Shown here piece by piece: positions 1 through 8,964 of a DNA stretch of 50,918 nt. The stretch is taken from assembly GCA_001564275.1 (NCBI GenBank), contig LKND01000009.1:1-50918 (forward strand). The letters run 5' to 3'. A program made the position numbers and the translations under genes. The notes under the pieces were generated by a model that was not told where the DNA came from, did not search any database, and saw only the letters and a program-made list of their open reading frames with translations. Origin of the DNA: Natrialbaceae archaeon Tc-Br11_E2g14. Lineage in GTDB: Archaea > Halobacteriota > Halobacteria > Halobacteriales > Natrialbaceae. The stretch's first letter is position 1; every line of letters begins with the position of its first letter.

Positions 1-464
1 CATATAATTATAATAAATAGAATCCGTCTCAGGTATACTCGTGGTGTATACGACGTCCACATCCGTAGCTAATATGCTGATTGCAACGAGATCAAGTATG
101 CTTCCTGGCCCATACTAATGCACTATATGCACAATATCAAGTTTTTACTTTACTGTCAGCCAAGTGTATTGGGGGCCCACCTCTGATCAGTCGTTAGCGG
201 ATCTCCGATTGATATGACTGTGTTGTCATGATTCGTGCTATACTACTCGGCGGGGATGCTCTCCGCGGAACAACGGAAAAACCGCCGATATCTATCCAGA
301 CAAATAAGTAATCCGGCGGGGCTGTCGGCCACTATCTTGGTTGGCCACGATAAGCGCTCTCGCTACGAGACTCCATCACAGGCCACCGCTGGGTGCTGGC
401 TAAGAGGTTTTCGAGAACGCGTGGTAACCAAATCATCAAGTATCCGCACCTGTATCGTAATCCT
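1..464. other. AT-rich non-coding left edge
   Basis: No convincing gene is seen here. The first roughly 240 bases are clearly richer in A and T than the rest of the window, with short runs such as TAATTATAATAAATAG near the very start. Short open frames in this stretch lack haloarchaeal codon bias and acidic character. It may be a long intergenic region, the edge of an acquired element or decayed sequence; one end of it lies outside the window, so this cannot be settled. The last part must contain the promoter of the lipoprotein gene that starts at 465. Confidence 0.6.
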
Positions 465-1535
465 ATGCGAATCTGGGTCGTCGTTGCCATTGCGGTTATC
501 TTACTGCTGACTGGGTGTGTCGATGGAACCGACTCCGCGACCGACGCCATCGATGAAGACGACGCGGATGCCCTCGAGGATGCAGATGACGACGCTGGGA
601 ACGACGAAAACGGCGAAAGCGATGCTGACGGGGTGCCCGATGGAGAGCTAACCATCCACCACATCGATGTCGGCCAAGCCGATTCGACACTCATCGTAAC
701 ACCCGAGGGCGAAACGATCCTGATCGATACCGGTGACTGGCCACAGGATGGAGCGGCCGTCATCGCGTACCTCGAGGAACGCGGTATCGATCGAATCGAT
801 CACCTCGTCGCAACCCACGGACACGCCGACCACATCGGGGGCCACGCCGCAGTGATCGAACATTTCGAAACCGAGGGTGATGGCATCGGGGCGGCATACG
901 ATTCGGGCGTGCCAGCGGACTCGGCCACCTACGAGAACTACCTCGATGCTATCGACGAACACGACGTTGAACTGTTCCTGGTCGAGGAGGGCGATGAGTT
1001 ACCGCTCGAGGATAATCTGAAAGCGACCGTCCTGAACCCACCAGCTGATTACGACGGGTCAGACCTGCATTACAGTAGTGTGGCGATCAGGTTCGAATTC
1101 GGTGACTTCCGCTATCTGACCACGGGTGATGCCGAACAGGATGCCGAACAACGGATGGTCGACGATTGGGCTGAGAAACTCGAAGCTGACGTCTACCACG
1201 CCGGTCACCACGGCTCCTCGACGTCGTCGACGCCCGCGTTCATGGACGCGGTGACACCGGAGATCGCCATTGTCTCGAGTGCGTACGAGTCTCAGTACGG
1301 CCATCCCGACGAGGAAGTCCTGGAGCGATACGACGAAAGCGGGATCGAGACCTATTGGACGGGCGTCCACGGCGATATCACAGTGACGACGGAGGGCTCA
1401 TCGGTCGATGTCGAAACGGGCGAATCCTTCTCGAGTGATCCAGCAGATCTCCTCGAAGAAAAGCCAGGTGATGATACAGAGGCCATTTCGCCAGCACCGA
1501 TTACCGGTGGGATTGTGGTCCCTGTCCCTGGGTGA
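465..1535 (+). CDS. Secreted lipoprotein with metallo-beta-lactamase fold (ComEC C-terminal-like hydrolase)
   Basis: Predicted 356-residue metal-dependent hydrolase of the metallo-beta-lactamase superfamily, related to the soluble domain of ComEC/Rec2. I chose the ATG at 465 rather than the upstream in-frame start at 393 because it gives a short charged N-terminus, a hydrophobic core and a lipobox ending LTGC with the lipid-anchored Cys at residue 18. A very acidic linker follows (residues about 21-60), then the catalytic domain with the metal motif THGHADH (about 117-123), a later metal Asp in the TTGDAEQD segment and the HAGHHGS motif. It should act on the outer face of the membrane. The next gene, a DUF3006 protein, abuts it, a pairing also seen in Bacillus-type bacteria. 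Substrate unknown: nucleic acid or a phosphodiester is plausible by family, not shown. Confidence 0.85.
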   Translation: MRIWVVVAIAVILLLTGCVDGTDSATDAIDEDDADALEDADDDAGNDENGESDADGVPDGELTIHHIDVGQADSTLIVTPEGETILIDTGDWPQDGAAVIAYLEERGIDRIDHLVATHGHADHIGGHAAVIEHFETEGDGIGAAYDSGVPADSATYENYLDAIDEHDVELFLVEEGDELPLEDNLKATVLNPPADYDGSDLHYSSVAIRFEFGDFRYLTTGDAEQDAEQRMVDDWAEKLEADVYHAGHHGSSTSSTPAFMDAVTPEIAIVSSAYESQYGHPDEEVLERYDESGIETYWTGVHGDITVTTEGSSVDVETGESFSSDPADLLEEKPGDDTEAISPAPITGGIVVPVPG

Positions 1536-1540
1536 TACTC

Positions 1541-1822
1541 ATGGATGGCACCTATACAGCCGTGGTCGACCGCATTGTCGACGGGGAAAACGCAGTAATC
1601 CTCCTCGAAGAGGATGGCGAGGTCATCGAACAACTCGATATTCCGGCAGATCAGTTACCTGCCCCCGTTCAGGAGGATGGTGGAGTGGTGGCGGTCACCG
1701 TCCAAGAGGGAGCACTCGAGTCAATTGAATACCTCCCCGAGACAACTCAAAAACGACGTCAGTCAGCCCAAAGGAAATTGGACCGCTTGTCAAAGCCGTT
1801 GTCCGACCGGGACGAAGAGTAG
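1541..1822 (+). CDS. DUF3006 family small protein
   Basis: A 93-residue acidic protein matching the DUF3006 pattern: a short beta-rich segment beginning DGTYTAVVDRIVDGENAVILLE, in which a hydrophobic strand is followed by acidic turns and an LP motif, then a charged C-terminal helix rich in Lys and Arg. The ATG at 1541 is preferred; a GTG at 1532 that overlaps the stop of the previous gene is possible and would add three residues. It is almost certainly co-transcribed with the metallo-beta-lactamase lipoprotein. DUF3006 proteins often sit next to ComEC-like hydrolases, so a partner or inhibitor role is a guess from context; no biochemical function is known to me. Confidence 0.8.
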   Translation: MDGTYTAVVDRIVDGENAVILLEEDGEVIEQLDIPADQLPAPVQEDGGVVAVTVQEGALESIEYLPETTQKRRQSAQRKLDRLSKPLSDRDEE

Positions 1823-2010
1823 CGAATCTTGGCTGGTCACCGACGTGATCGTCAGTCCCGAGAAGCGGGTAGTAACCGAAACGATGCCCACCGACGGGGA
1901 GCTGGGAGTCGGTACCGACGACAGTGGGCTTCCAGGCATTGACACATCACATACCTCCCGAAACGGACCGGTATCCGAAATTCTATTACCAGACAGTAGA
2001 GCAACCCACC

Positions 2011-4077
2011 ATGGTAGCCCCTTCACTTGCCGACTATGCCGAACAAACGATCCTCTCTGACGTTACTGTGTCACCTTCAGGTGACCGGATCGCCTATGTG
2101 GCGACCGAGTTTGATCTCGAGGGTGACGAGCGCCACAGTTCCGTCTTCGTGGCGCCGACAGATGGAGCGAGTGAGCCCCACCGGCTAACACGGACCTCTG
2201 AAGTGAGTTCCCCCAAATGGAGTCCTGACGGCAATCGACTTGCCGTACTCGATACTCGAGAAGCGGACACCGAACTCGCTATCAGGAACAATGACTCAGA
2301 TGGTCAACCCGATGATGGCGACGAACCGTCCGCACAGGTGTGGATATACGACCTCGACCTCGGCGGTGACGCCCGCCAGGTGACCACTCGCGAGGAGGGC
2401 GTCTCGGAGTACGACTGGGCGCCAGATGGCAACCGAATCGTTGTTGCTGCCGAAGATCCCACGGCTGATGAACGAGCGTACCGTAACGAACTCGAAGATG
2501 GCGGGCCCATAGAAACCCGCCGCCTTCAACACAAGTATGACGGGAGCGGCTGGCTCGACACGGTAACGACGTATCTGTTCGTCGTTGACGTCGAAACTCG
2601 AGAGGAAACGCGGCTTGACGACGCATACGGCTCCGGGGCATCCGAACCGGCCACCGGACTCTCTCCCGTCTGGAGTCCGGAAGGTGATCGAATCGCCTTT
2701 CTCTCGAATCGAACGGATCGGCCAGATAACTCGAGTGCAATGGACGTCTACACGATCCGTCCGGACGGGACGGAGGTGAATCGTCACACCGACGCGGAAC
2801 GTCGGTGTTCGGGGCTCCGTTGGAGCCCTGACGGGAGCCGAATAGCCTTCTACGGCCGAATTTCTGGAGACATGTACGAACCGACGGGGGTCTACGTGAC
2901 CGATGTGTATGCCGATGATGACCCTCGTTCGATCGCCGCGTCTCTCGATCGGCCGACGGGTCGGGGTGGCCCGCTGTGTTGGACCGGAAACGACACGATT
3001 TTGACGGCGGTCGGCGACGAAGGACTGACTCGACTCGTCAGACTCGATGCGACCGATGATGCCCCCGAGCGCGTCTTCGAACGGCAAGGGCAGTACCGCA
3101 CGGTGTCGACGGTTGACGCTGCCGGTGACACGCTTGCGCTGATCATCTCCGATCCCCAAAGCGGAACCGACGTCTACGTCATGGACGTGGCTGATGTTGA
3201 CGCCAAAGTTGACGCCCCCGACCCGCTTACGAGACTAACCCAGACTGACGCCAGTCTCTTTGAGCGGTACGATCCGCCACAGTGTGAGCGGATCACCGTC
3301 CGAAGCGATGGTGATGGGATCGCTGACGCCGAGATCGAATCGATCGTCTACCTCCCTGCCGAGTTCGATCCCGCCACCGATGATCCGCTGCCGACAATCG
3401 TGTCGATCCATGGCGGTCCAGTCTCCTACGACGCGCCCGAACACAAGTTCAGTTACCTCCACTGGACGAATCGTGGATACGCCGTCATTCGGACGAACTA
3501 CCGCGGAAGTTCTTCCTACGGCAAGGCGTTCAGTGAGTCGATCAGCGGGGAATGGGGAGTTCGCGAACCAGCCGACGTTGAGAACGGCGTTGAGGAACTC
3601 ATCGATCGCGGGTGGGCCGATCCCGAACGACTGTTCGTCACTGGATTCTCCTACGGCGGCGTAACGACCGGATTCGTGCTTACGCGATCCGACCGTTTCC
3701 GTGCCGGCGCCGCCGAACACGGCATCTACGACCGCTATGCCTATTTCGGAACGGGAGACTCTCACAACCGAATGGAAGCCGATTTCGGTCTCCCCTGGGA
3801 GGACGAGGAGACGTACCGATCAATCTCGTCGATCACCGATGTCGGCGATATCGATACACCGCTGCTGATCACCGCAGGCGGAGAGGACTGGCGGTGTCCA
3901 CCAACGCAGTCCGAGCAGCTGTACGTCAGCGTGAAAAAACAGGGCGTTCCAGCGAAGTTAGTCGTCTATCCCGACGAGAATCACGCCGTGAGCCTTCCCA
4001 AGCGAGCGATACACCGCCTCGAAGCGATCGACGACTGGTTCGACGAATTCGACCTCGAGAACGATAGTAGCCAGTGA
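2011..4077 (+). CDS. S9 family serine peptidase (acylaminoacyl-peptidase / prolyl oligopeptidase type)
   Basis: A 688-residue cytoplasmic serine peptidase. The N-terminal two thirds is a beta-propeller with repeated WSPDG/APDGNRI motifs (TolB/WD40-like PD40 repeats) that gates access of short peptides. The C-terminal alpha/beta-hydrolase domain carries the triad: Ser547 in GFSYGG, Asp626 in GGEDWRCP and His658 in DENHAV, with an oxyanion-region HGGP motif near residue 470. The ATG at 2011 was chosen because the upstream extension from 1924 is not acidic and does not resemble the family. The family removes acylated or short N-terminal peptides during protein turnover. No signal peptide is seen. 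It stands alone, followed by an inverted repeat that could end the transcript. Confidence 0.9.
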   Translation: MVAPSLADYAEQTILSDVTVSPSGDRIAYVATEFDLEGDERHSSVFVAPTDGASEPHRLTRTSEVSSPKWSPDGNRLAVLDTREADTELAIRNNDSDGQPDDGDEPSAQVWIYDLDLGGDARQVTTREEGVSEYDWAPDGNRIVVAAEDPTADERAYRNELEDGGPIETRRLQHKYDGSGWLDTVTTYLFVVDVETREETRLDDAYGSGASEPATGLSPVWSPEGDRIAFLSNRTDRPDNSSAMDVYTIRPDGTEVNRHTDAERRCSGLRWSPDGSRIAFYGRISGDMYEPTGVYVTDVYADDDPRSIAASLDRPTGRGGPLCWTGNDTILTAVGDEGLTRLVRLDATDDAPERVFERQGQYRTVSTVDAAGDTLALIISDPQSGTDVYVMDVADVDAKVDAPDPLTRLTQTDASLFERYDPPQCERITVRSDGDGIADAEIESIVYLPAEFDPATDDPLPTIVSIHGGPVSYDAPEHKFSYLHWTNRGYAVIRTNYRGSSSYGKAFSESISGEWGVREPADVENGVEELIDRGWADPERLFVTGFSYGGVTTGFVLTRSDRFRAGAAEHGIYDRYAYFGTGDSHNRMEADFGLPWEDEETYRSISSITDVGDIDTPLLITAGGEDWRCPPTQSEQLYVSVKKQGVPAKLVVYPDENHAVSLPKRAIHRLEAIDDWFDEFDLENDSSQ

Positions 4078-4086
4078 AACGATTTA

Positions 4087-4122
4087 CACACTGATCGCCG
4101 ACTCGTCTGACGATCAGGTGTG
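4087..4122 (+). terminator. Inverted repeat after the S9 peptidase gene
   Basis: CACACTGATCG (4087-4097) pairs with CGATCAGGTGTG (4111-4122) with one bulged base, leaving a 13-base loop. It begins ten bases after the peptidase stop codon. No long T-run follows, so it may be an RNA-end stabilising hairpin or a protein site instead of a classic terminator. Confidence 0.35.
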
Positions 4123-4549
4123 CAATGACGGTCAGTGGCTACTTTAGTAACACGATGGAGCCGATCGTTTGAGCGCTACGATCTCGTCAAGCCGTCCTTT
4201 TGCCCTTTCAGACGACCAGAGTCGGCTTCTGTCGTTTAGTCCTCAGTTTGTCCGTACGCGGGGAGGCGCTTCAGGGTACGCTCGAGGGCGGCGACGAACC
4301 GAAAGCCAAACCGCAACTGGAGCAGAACACGGACTCGGTCCTCGATTACGCAGTCGGGTACTCGATTCGAAACGGATGGAGAACGATTCTGGCGGGCGCG
4401 ATGGATATCTCTTCTACAGCGGAAGGCAGGACGAGTGCTTCGCGGTGGGTCACTCGTTTGCACTTCTGACCGAGCGTCGGACACTCTCGTCCCATAGGGG
4501 CAGCGGCTCCGCCACGAATCTGCTGGTGCAATCGACCCTGCTGGCACTT
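4123..4549. other. Intergenic region without a recognisable gene
   Basis: Together with the hairpin, 472 bases separate the converging S9 peptidase and helicase genes. An open frame of 89 residues (4200-4469, plus, TTG start) has a central part with haloarchaeal-looking codons, but no family is recognisable and its end is not acidic. It could be a decayed gene fragment. I see no promoter or RNA gene here. Confidence 0.5.
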
Positions 4550-7300
4550 TCACGAGTAGTAGAGACGTGGTCGACGCTCCCCACCGTATTCGTCCGGCAG
4601 ATACGACTCCAGGGCATCACGGTCGGCATCACCGAGGAGGTGCTCGAGAACGTCGATGGCGGCTGCTCTAAGGAGGGGTTTGTTGTCGTTACCGCAGTTT
4701 TCGTCGAACGTACAGGCCGGACAGCCGTTGGGTTGGCCACACTGACACCCGCGAAGCTGATCGCGGGCACGTTCCGCGAGGGCTTCGAAGTTCTCGTAAA
4801 TCGCGCGGGCAAACCCGAGCCCGCCGTCGACGCCGTCGTAGATGAACCATCCGGACGACGGCTTGGCGCCTAACTGCCGGGTTCGTTGCTCGAGAGCGGC
4901 CATGGCAGCCTCGAACGAGTCACCGACCGAGTCGGCAATCTCGTCGTACTCGGGGTGGGCGTAGTGGGTGTCCATCACGAGGGTCGCCAACCCACCGAGA
5001 TCGTTCGTGTCGACTCTGAGCTCGAGCGGTGCGGTCTGGATGGTCGCGTGTTCGGCGGCGTGCAGTCCGGCGACGTACCCGAGATGTGCGATCTGAGCCT
5101 GGTCGGGATCGACGCCCGTCTCGACCCCGTATTCGTTGTATTTCCGGATTAGTGCGGCTTCGATATCGTCTGGTACCTCGAGCCAACACAACTGGGTATC
5201 CATCAGGATCGGCGCGGTATCCGTCGGTATCATCCGTTGTTTCGGCTCGCTGTTGCCGACGTACATCTCGTCGTAGGCGTGGTGATGTACTAACACCGTC
5301 CCGCGACCGAAGTGGAGGGTGAATCCGTTGACGTCTCTGGATCGCTCGGACTGGGCGTCCAAAACGTTGACCTTGCTTCGGGATCGCGTGTAGTATTCAC
5401 AGTCGACCGGTTCGAGTTCGATGACGGGTTGTGGACGCTCGTCATCGACGGCAACGACTTCGAACTGCTGTCCATGCTGGAGCCTGACAGCACCCTCGTG
5501 ATAGTCACGATACGCACGGTTTCGGTCGATTGGTTCCAGATCGAGGTCCTCGGGGAGCTCCCAACGCTCACGGTCGACACCGTCGGCAAGCCGGAGCTGG
5601 TAATCCGTGTCGGTGGTGCCATAGAGATTAACCCGGGTTTGTGGCCGGCCTGGCCCACTGTAGTGGACGGTAGCATCCAGGTAGCCATCGACGAAGCCGG
5701 CTTCGCGCCACATTGTCACCGCAGCTCGCAGGCGATCCTCGGCAGCAAACGTGTCGATATCTTTCCCGTCGAGGGCGATTTCGTCGGCGGCACACAACAG
5801 GTGAGTGGCGAAGACGGCGTTATTGGAGATATCGACGACGGCGTCTTCGACGTCGGTTTCGAGCAAGTACTCCGGGTGGCTCATTACGTACTGATCGAGG
5901 GTCCGATGATCGCCGACCATGACGGCAAGGCTTCGACTGGCCTCGCGTCCAGCACGACCGATTCGTTGCCAGAACGCCTGACGCTGTCCGGGGTAGCCCA
6001 TCAAAACAGTCGCATCGAGTGTCCCAATATCGATCCCGAGCTCGAGAGCGGAGGTCGTTGCGAGACCGGTGAGTGTGCCACTTTTGAACTGGTTTTCTCT
6101 TGAATGTCGTGTGCGACGGCCGAGCCCCGCGTTGTACGCTTCGTATTCGGAGGCACTCGAACGGCCATACGCTCGAGAGTTGGATCGCCGATGGGCAGCC
6201 GCTCGCCGAACACTGAGTTCGGTGAGTTTACGACTCGGGCAAAAGAGCAACGTGCGGATATCACGTGCCGTGAGGTGATCGAACACTTTCGGCGCTTCGA
6301 CACTCGCGGGCGCCCGTTCGGCGACGAACGCCACTTCGGACGCGTCATCGGTACTGGTTCCATCCGTATCTCCCGCGCGTTCGTCTTCACTTTCGCGTTC
6401 GAGTGAGTATTCATCGGGCGTCTCATCCCGAGTCTGTGCCCGCGGTGGCGGATTCCAGAGGACGATATCACGCGGTCCGTGCGGTGATCCATCCTGATCG
6501 ACGACAGTCACAGGAGCGTTGAGCAGTTCTTCGGAGTGTTCCTGTGGATTCCCGATCGTCGCCGATGTGAGGGCGTACTGGGGACCTCCACCCCAGTAGC
6601 CGGCAACGCGTTGCAGCCGTCTGAGGATCCACGCGACGTGCATCCCTTCGATCCCGGTGTAGGTGTGCGATTCATCGATGGCGACCATATCGAGGGCGCT
6701 ATAGAAGCGACTCCACTTGTCGTGGTGTTCGAGGTAGACGTTGAGGCCAGCGAAGTTGGTGAGGATCACGTCGGCTCGTTCCCGGATTGCACGACGATCA
6801 CCCGTCGTATCGCCATCGTAGATCCGGACGCGGATGTCGAGTCCGAGTTGGTCGTACAACGCTTCGAGCGCGTCGTGTTGATCTTTCGTCAGTGCCTTCA
6901 TCGGATAGACACACAGCGCGGTCGACGCATCGTTGCCGTCAGCTGCTCGGGTTCCGTCATCGTTGAGGACGCCCGCTTCGAGGAGGTTTCGGGCGATTTG
7001 TAGGCCGTAAATATGAGTTTTCCCGCTGGAGGTCGACGTCGTAACCGCGACGTTGTCGCCGTTCTCGAGAGCGGAGAGCGCCTTGGCCTGGTGGCTAAAT
7101 AGGTCGTAGGGATACGGTTCAGCCAGTGAAGACCGAAGGACGTCAGTTGGCGGAACGGTGTCGGCTGGTTTTGCGGGCAGCTCGATGATGTCGACGTTCG
7201 GGGAGTCCGGAGTGAGACCGGTACGTGGGAAGGTTTCGACGAGGTCCGTCCCTGTGAGGTCGATTCGGGAATTCGTATCGGTTGGGGGTGTATCGTTCAT
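4550..7300 (-). CDS. DExH-box DNA helicase, MrfA/YprA-like, with C-terminal Zn-binding domain
   Basis: A 916-residue superfamily 2 ATP-dependent helicase. Visible motifs in order: Q-like SHQAKAL (69-75), Walker A TSTSSGKT (88-95), Walker B DESH (209-212), SAT (246-248), an acidic insert (about 285-335), and motif VI QRIGRAGR (445-452). A C-terminal domain ends in a cysteine cluster at 852, 854, 860, 863 and 869, as in the MrfA-type Zn-binding (MZB/DUF1998) helicases. In Bacillus, MrfA works with the exonuclease MrfB on mitomycin-induced DNA damage. Here the gene immediately upstream, two bases away on the same strand, is a MrfB/YprB-like exonuclease, so a repair helicase working with it is the natural inference. 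Length and architecture are intact. Hel308 and Lhr helicases are alternatives made less likely by the Cys cluster. Confidence 0.9.
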   Translation of the reverse strand: MNDTPPTDTNSRIDLTGTDLVETFPRTGLTPDSPNVDIIELPAKPADTVPPTDVLRSSLAEPYPYDLFSHQAKALSALENGDNVAVTTSTSSGKTHIYGLQIARNLLEAGVLNDDGTRAADGNDASTALCVYPMKALTKDQHDALEALYDQLGLDIRVRIYDGDTTGDRRAIRERADVILTNFAGLNVYLEHHDKWSRFYSALDMVAIDESHTYTGIEGMHVAWILRRLQRVAGYWGGGPQYALTSATIGNPQEHSEELLNAPVTVVDQDGSPHGPRDIVLWNPPPRAQTRDETPDEYSLERESEDERAGDTDGTSTDDASEVAFVAERAPASVEAPKVFDHLTARDIRTLLFCPSRKLTELSVRRAAAHRRSNSRAYGRSSASEYEAYNAGLGRRTRHSRENQFKSGTLTGLATTSALELGIDIGTLDATVLMGYPGQRQAFWQRIGRAGREASRSLAVMVGDHRTLDQYVMSHPEYLLETDVEDAVVDISNNAVFATHLLCAADEIALDGKDIDTFAAEDRLRAAVTMWREAGFVDGYLDATVHYSGPGRPQTRVNLYGTTDTDYQLRLADGVDRERWELPEDLDLEPIDRNRAYRDYHEGAVRLQHGQQFEVVAVDDERPQPVIELEPVDCEYYTRSRSKVNVLDAQSERSRDVNGFTLHFGRGTVLVHHHAYDEMYVGNSEPKQRMIPTDTAPILMDTQLCWLEVPDDIEAALIRKYNEYGVETGVDPDQAQIAHLGYVAGLHAAEHATIQTAPLELRVDTNDLGGLATLVMDTHYAHPEYDEIADSVGDSFEAAMAALEQRTRQLGAKPSSGWFIYDGVDGGLGFARAIYENFEALAERARDQLRGCQCGQPNGCPACTFDENCGNDNKPLLRAAAIDVLEHLLGDADRDALESYLPDEYGGERRPRLYYS

Positions 7301-7302
7301 GA

Positions 7303-8826
7303 TTAGAAGTCAGTGAGTCCGGCCTGTTGTCCGTCGGCGCCACCGGTACCGCTGTCGGTCACATCGCGCCGATTGGCCTGGGTGATAGCCTCGTAGACGT
7401 GCCAGAGCGCCCGACAATCGTCTTCACAGTAGGCCCTGTGCCGATCCCAGTCGGGTTCTGTTTCCGGATCGTCCGGGTTTCGCATGAAGGCCTGATACGC
7501 GGTGGCAGTCTGTGCACCGGTTAGCCCAGTGCTGGCGTCCTCGTAGCCGAGGGCTCGAGCGACGTGATCGAGTTTGTTCGTTCGACCGGGGAGCAAGGCA
7601 TTTCCGTCACGAACCGCCCACTTGTACAGGTCGTATGTCCAGAGGTCGTCCCACGCCGCTACGTACTCGGGGAAGAACCGATGGAGGAACTGTCGAATGT
7701 ATCGGTAATCGAAACGATGGCCGTTCCAGGTCAGGATGGTCCGGTCACGGTGATTGGCCAGGAGCCAGATGATGAACGCCTCGAGCACCGGCGCTGGATC
7801 CCTGGGGTGGGTTGTCTCTATAAACGCCTGATAGCTGTCGGTGGCTGGATCGTAGACGCCGAATTGCCAGATGATTGACGGAGAGAGCCCATCGGTTTCG
7901 ATGTCGAGACAGAGCGGTGGGCGATCGTCACGCGTTTTCACCGGTGTTTTGTTCGTCAAAACGAGTGGTTCACCAGAGCTGATGACGTCGGCGTGAGCGT
8001 GTATCCTCTCGGCAGTGGCCCGGCCGACCCCGGGAAGGCCGACGAGTTCACTGACCGCGAGGTCCCGGACGTCACTTTTCGTCCGGCAGCCCTCCCCTCG
8101 TAACCGATCCGCGGTCGCCTCACCGACGCCGTTCAACGCTTTGAGGCCAAACTGGTCGCAATCGACTGCCATCGCAACGGCCTTCCCATGGGTCGTACAG
8201 CTACAGTGGCCGACCATCGAGTCGGCGCTATCCGTCGCACCCAGACCGGCCATCGGCACTCGGACTGGCGTGGCGTTGTGTACGAGTTGCCACTCGTGAG
8301 CGTACGTCGGCGGTTGCCCACCGGCAAGCACCGTCACCGGTTCGGGGAGCGTCGCGCTGATCGCGGCCAGTTCCTCGGCGTGAGGGAGGGTCGTGGAGAG
8401 CGCCGTCGTATCCCACTCGACAGCGAGGTCCGGAACGATCAGGAACGTGCCAGCGTCGCTCCCCGTTCGCCGTTCACCAGTCGAGAGTTGGCTCTCGAGC
8501 GCAGAGAGAACACTGCAGTGCTGGACGGCGAGCAGATCTATCGTGTCGTGCAATGGGCACTCGCCAGAGGTTTCCTGAACGCCAGTCTCCGGGGTATAGC
8601 GATAGTGACGGACGTGCCTTCCATCGGTGGCGAGTTGTGGATGGAGGACAGGGATATTCCGGGCCGCCTCTCGAACGGTTGCGTACGCGACTGGATCACG
8701 AGGCCCAGGAATCGTTACGAGATCCGGTGTGAAGTACTGAACAGCGTCCCGAACGGCCGACAGTGAAATTCTCTCGAGGGCAGTGGAAGAAAGGGCCAGC
8801 AACCCCACCGAATCGGTGCCCGCCAT
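7303..8826 (-). CDS. MrfB/YprB-like 3'-5' exonuclease with helix-hairpin-helix motifs
   Basis: A 507-residue protein in three parts. Residues 1-215 form an N-terminal domain I cannot assign. Residues about 225-285 hold two helix-hairpin-helix motifs (LNGVGEATADRL and LPGVGRATAERI), which bind DNA non-specifically. Residues about 303-482 are an RNase H-like DEDD exonuclease domain: LDIETDG (Asp308, Glu310), NGHRFDYR (Asp373) and YCEDD (Tyr466, Asp470), the pattern of the YprB RNase_H_2 family. It is the first gene of an operon with the MrfA-like helicase, whose start lies two bases past this stop. A TATA-like CCTTATACC element about 30 bases upstream suggests a very short or absent leader. The role is inferred as nucleolytic processing of damaged DNA opened by the helicase; the N-terminal half is the novel part. 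Confidence 0.88.
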   Translation of the reverse strand: MAGTDSVGLLALSSTALERISLSAVRDAVQYFTPDLVTIPGPRDPVAYATVREAARNIPVLHPQLATDGRHVRHYRYTPETGVQETSGECPLHDTIDLLAVQHCSVLSALESQLSTGERRTGSDAGTFLIVPDLAVEWDTTALSTTLPHAEELAAISATLPEPVTVLAGGQPPTYAHEWQLVHNATPVRVPMAGLGATDSADSMVGHCSCTTHGKAVAMAVDCDQFGLKALNGVGEATADRLRGEGCRTKSDVRDLAVSELVGLPGVGRATAERIHAHADVISSGEPLVLTNKTPVKTRDDRPPLCLDIETDGLSPSIIWQFGVYDPATDSYQAFIETTHPRDPAPVLEAFIIWLLANHRDRTILTWNGHRFDYRYIRQFLHRFFPEYVAAWDDLWTYDLYKWAVRDGNALLPGRTNKLDHVARALGYEDASTGLTGAQTATAYQAFMRNPDDPETEPDWDRHRAYCEDDCRALWHVYEAITQANRRDVTDSGTGGADGQQAGLTDF

Positions 8827-8852
8827 TACTTGCTAATGGTTGCCACCGACGA

Positions 8853-8862
8853 GGTATAAGGG
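8853..8862 (-). promoter_or_regulatory. Candidate TATA box of the exonuclease-helicase operon
   Basis: On the minus strand this reads CTTATACCTC and is centred about 30 bases before the ATG at 8826. The spacing fits an archaeal TATA element with a transcript starting at or just before the start codon. Confidence 0.45.
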
Positions 8863-8964
8863 TACGTACAGCGCAGTGAAAGTGAACCGGTCGATTCCGG
8901 TAACAGGGATAGTGACACGAGTTCAATCGGCTCCGCTCGCGGGCGGGACATCGCGGATACTGGG

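Noticed and set aside
4200-4469. An 89-residue plus-strand frame between the S9 peptidase and helicase
   Set aside because: Middle codons look haloarchaeal, but the start is TTG without a ribosome site and the C-terminal part is basic; at most a gene remnant.
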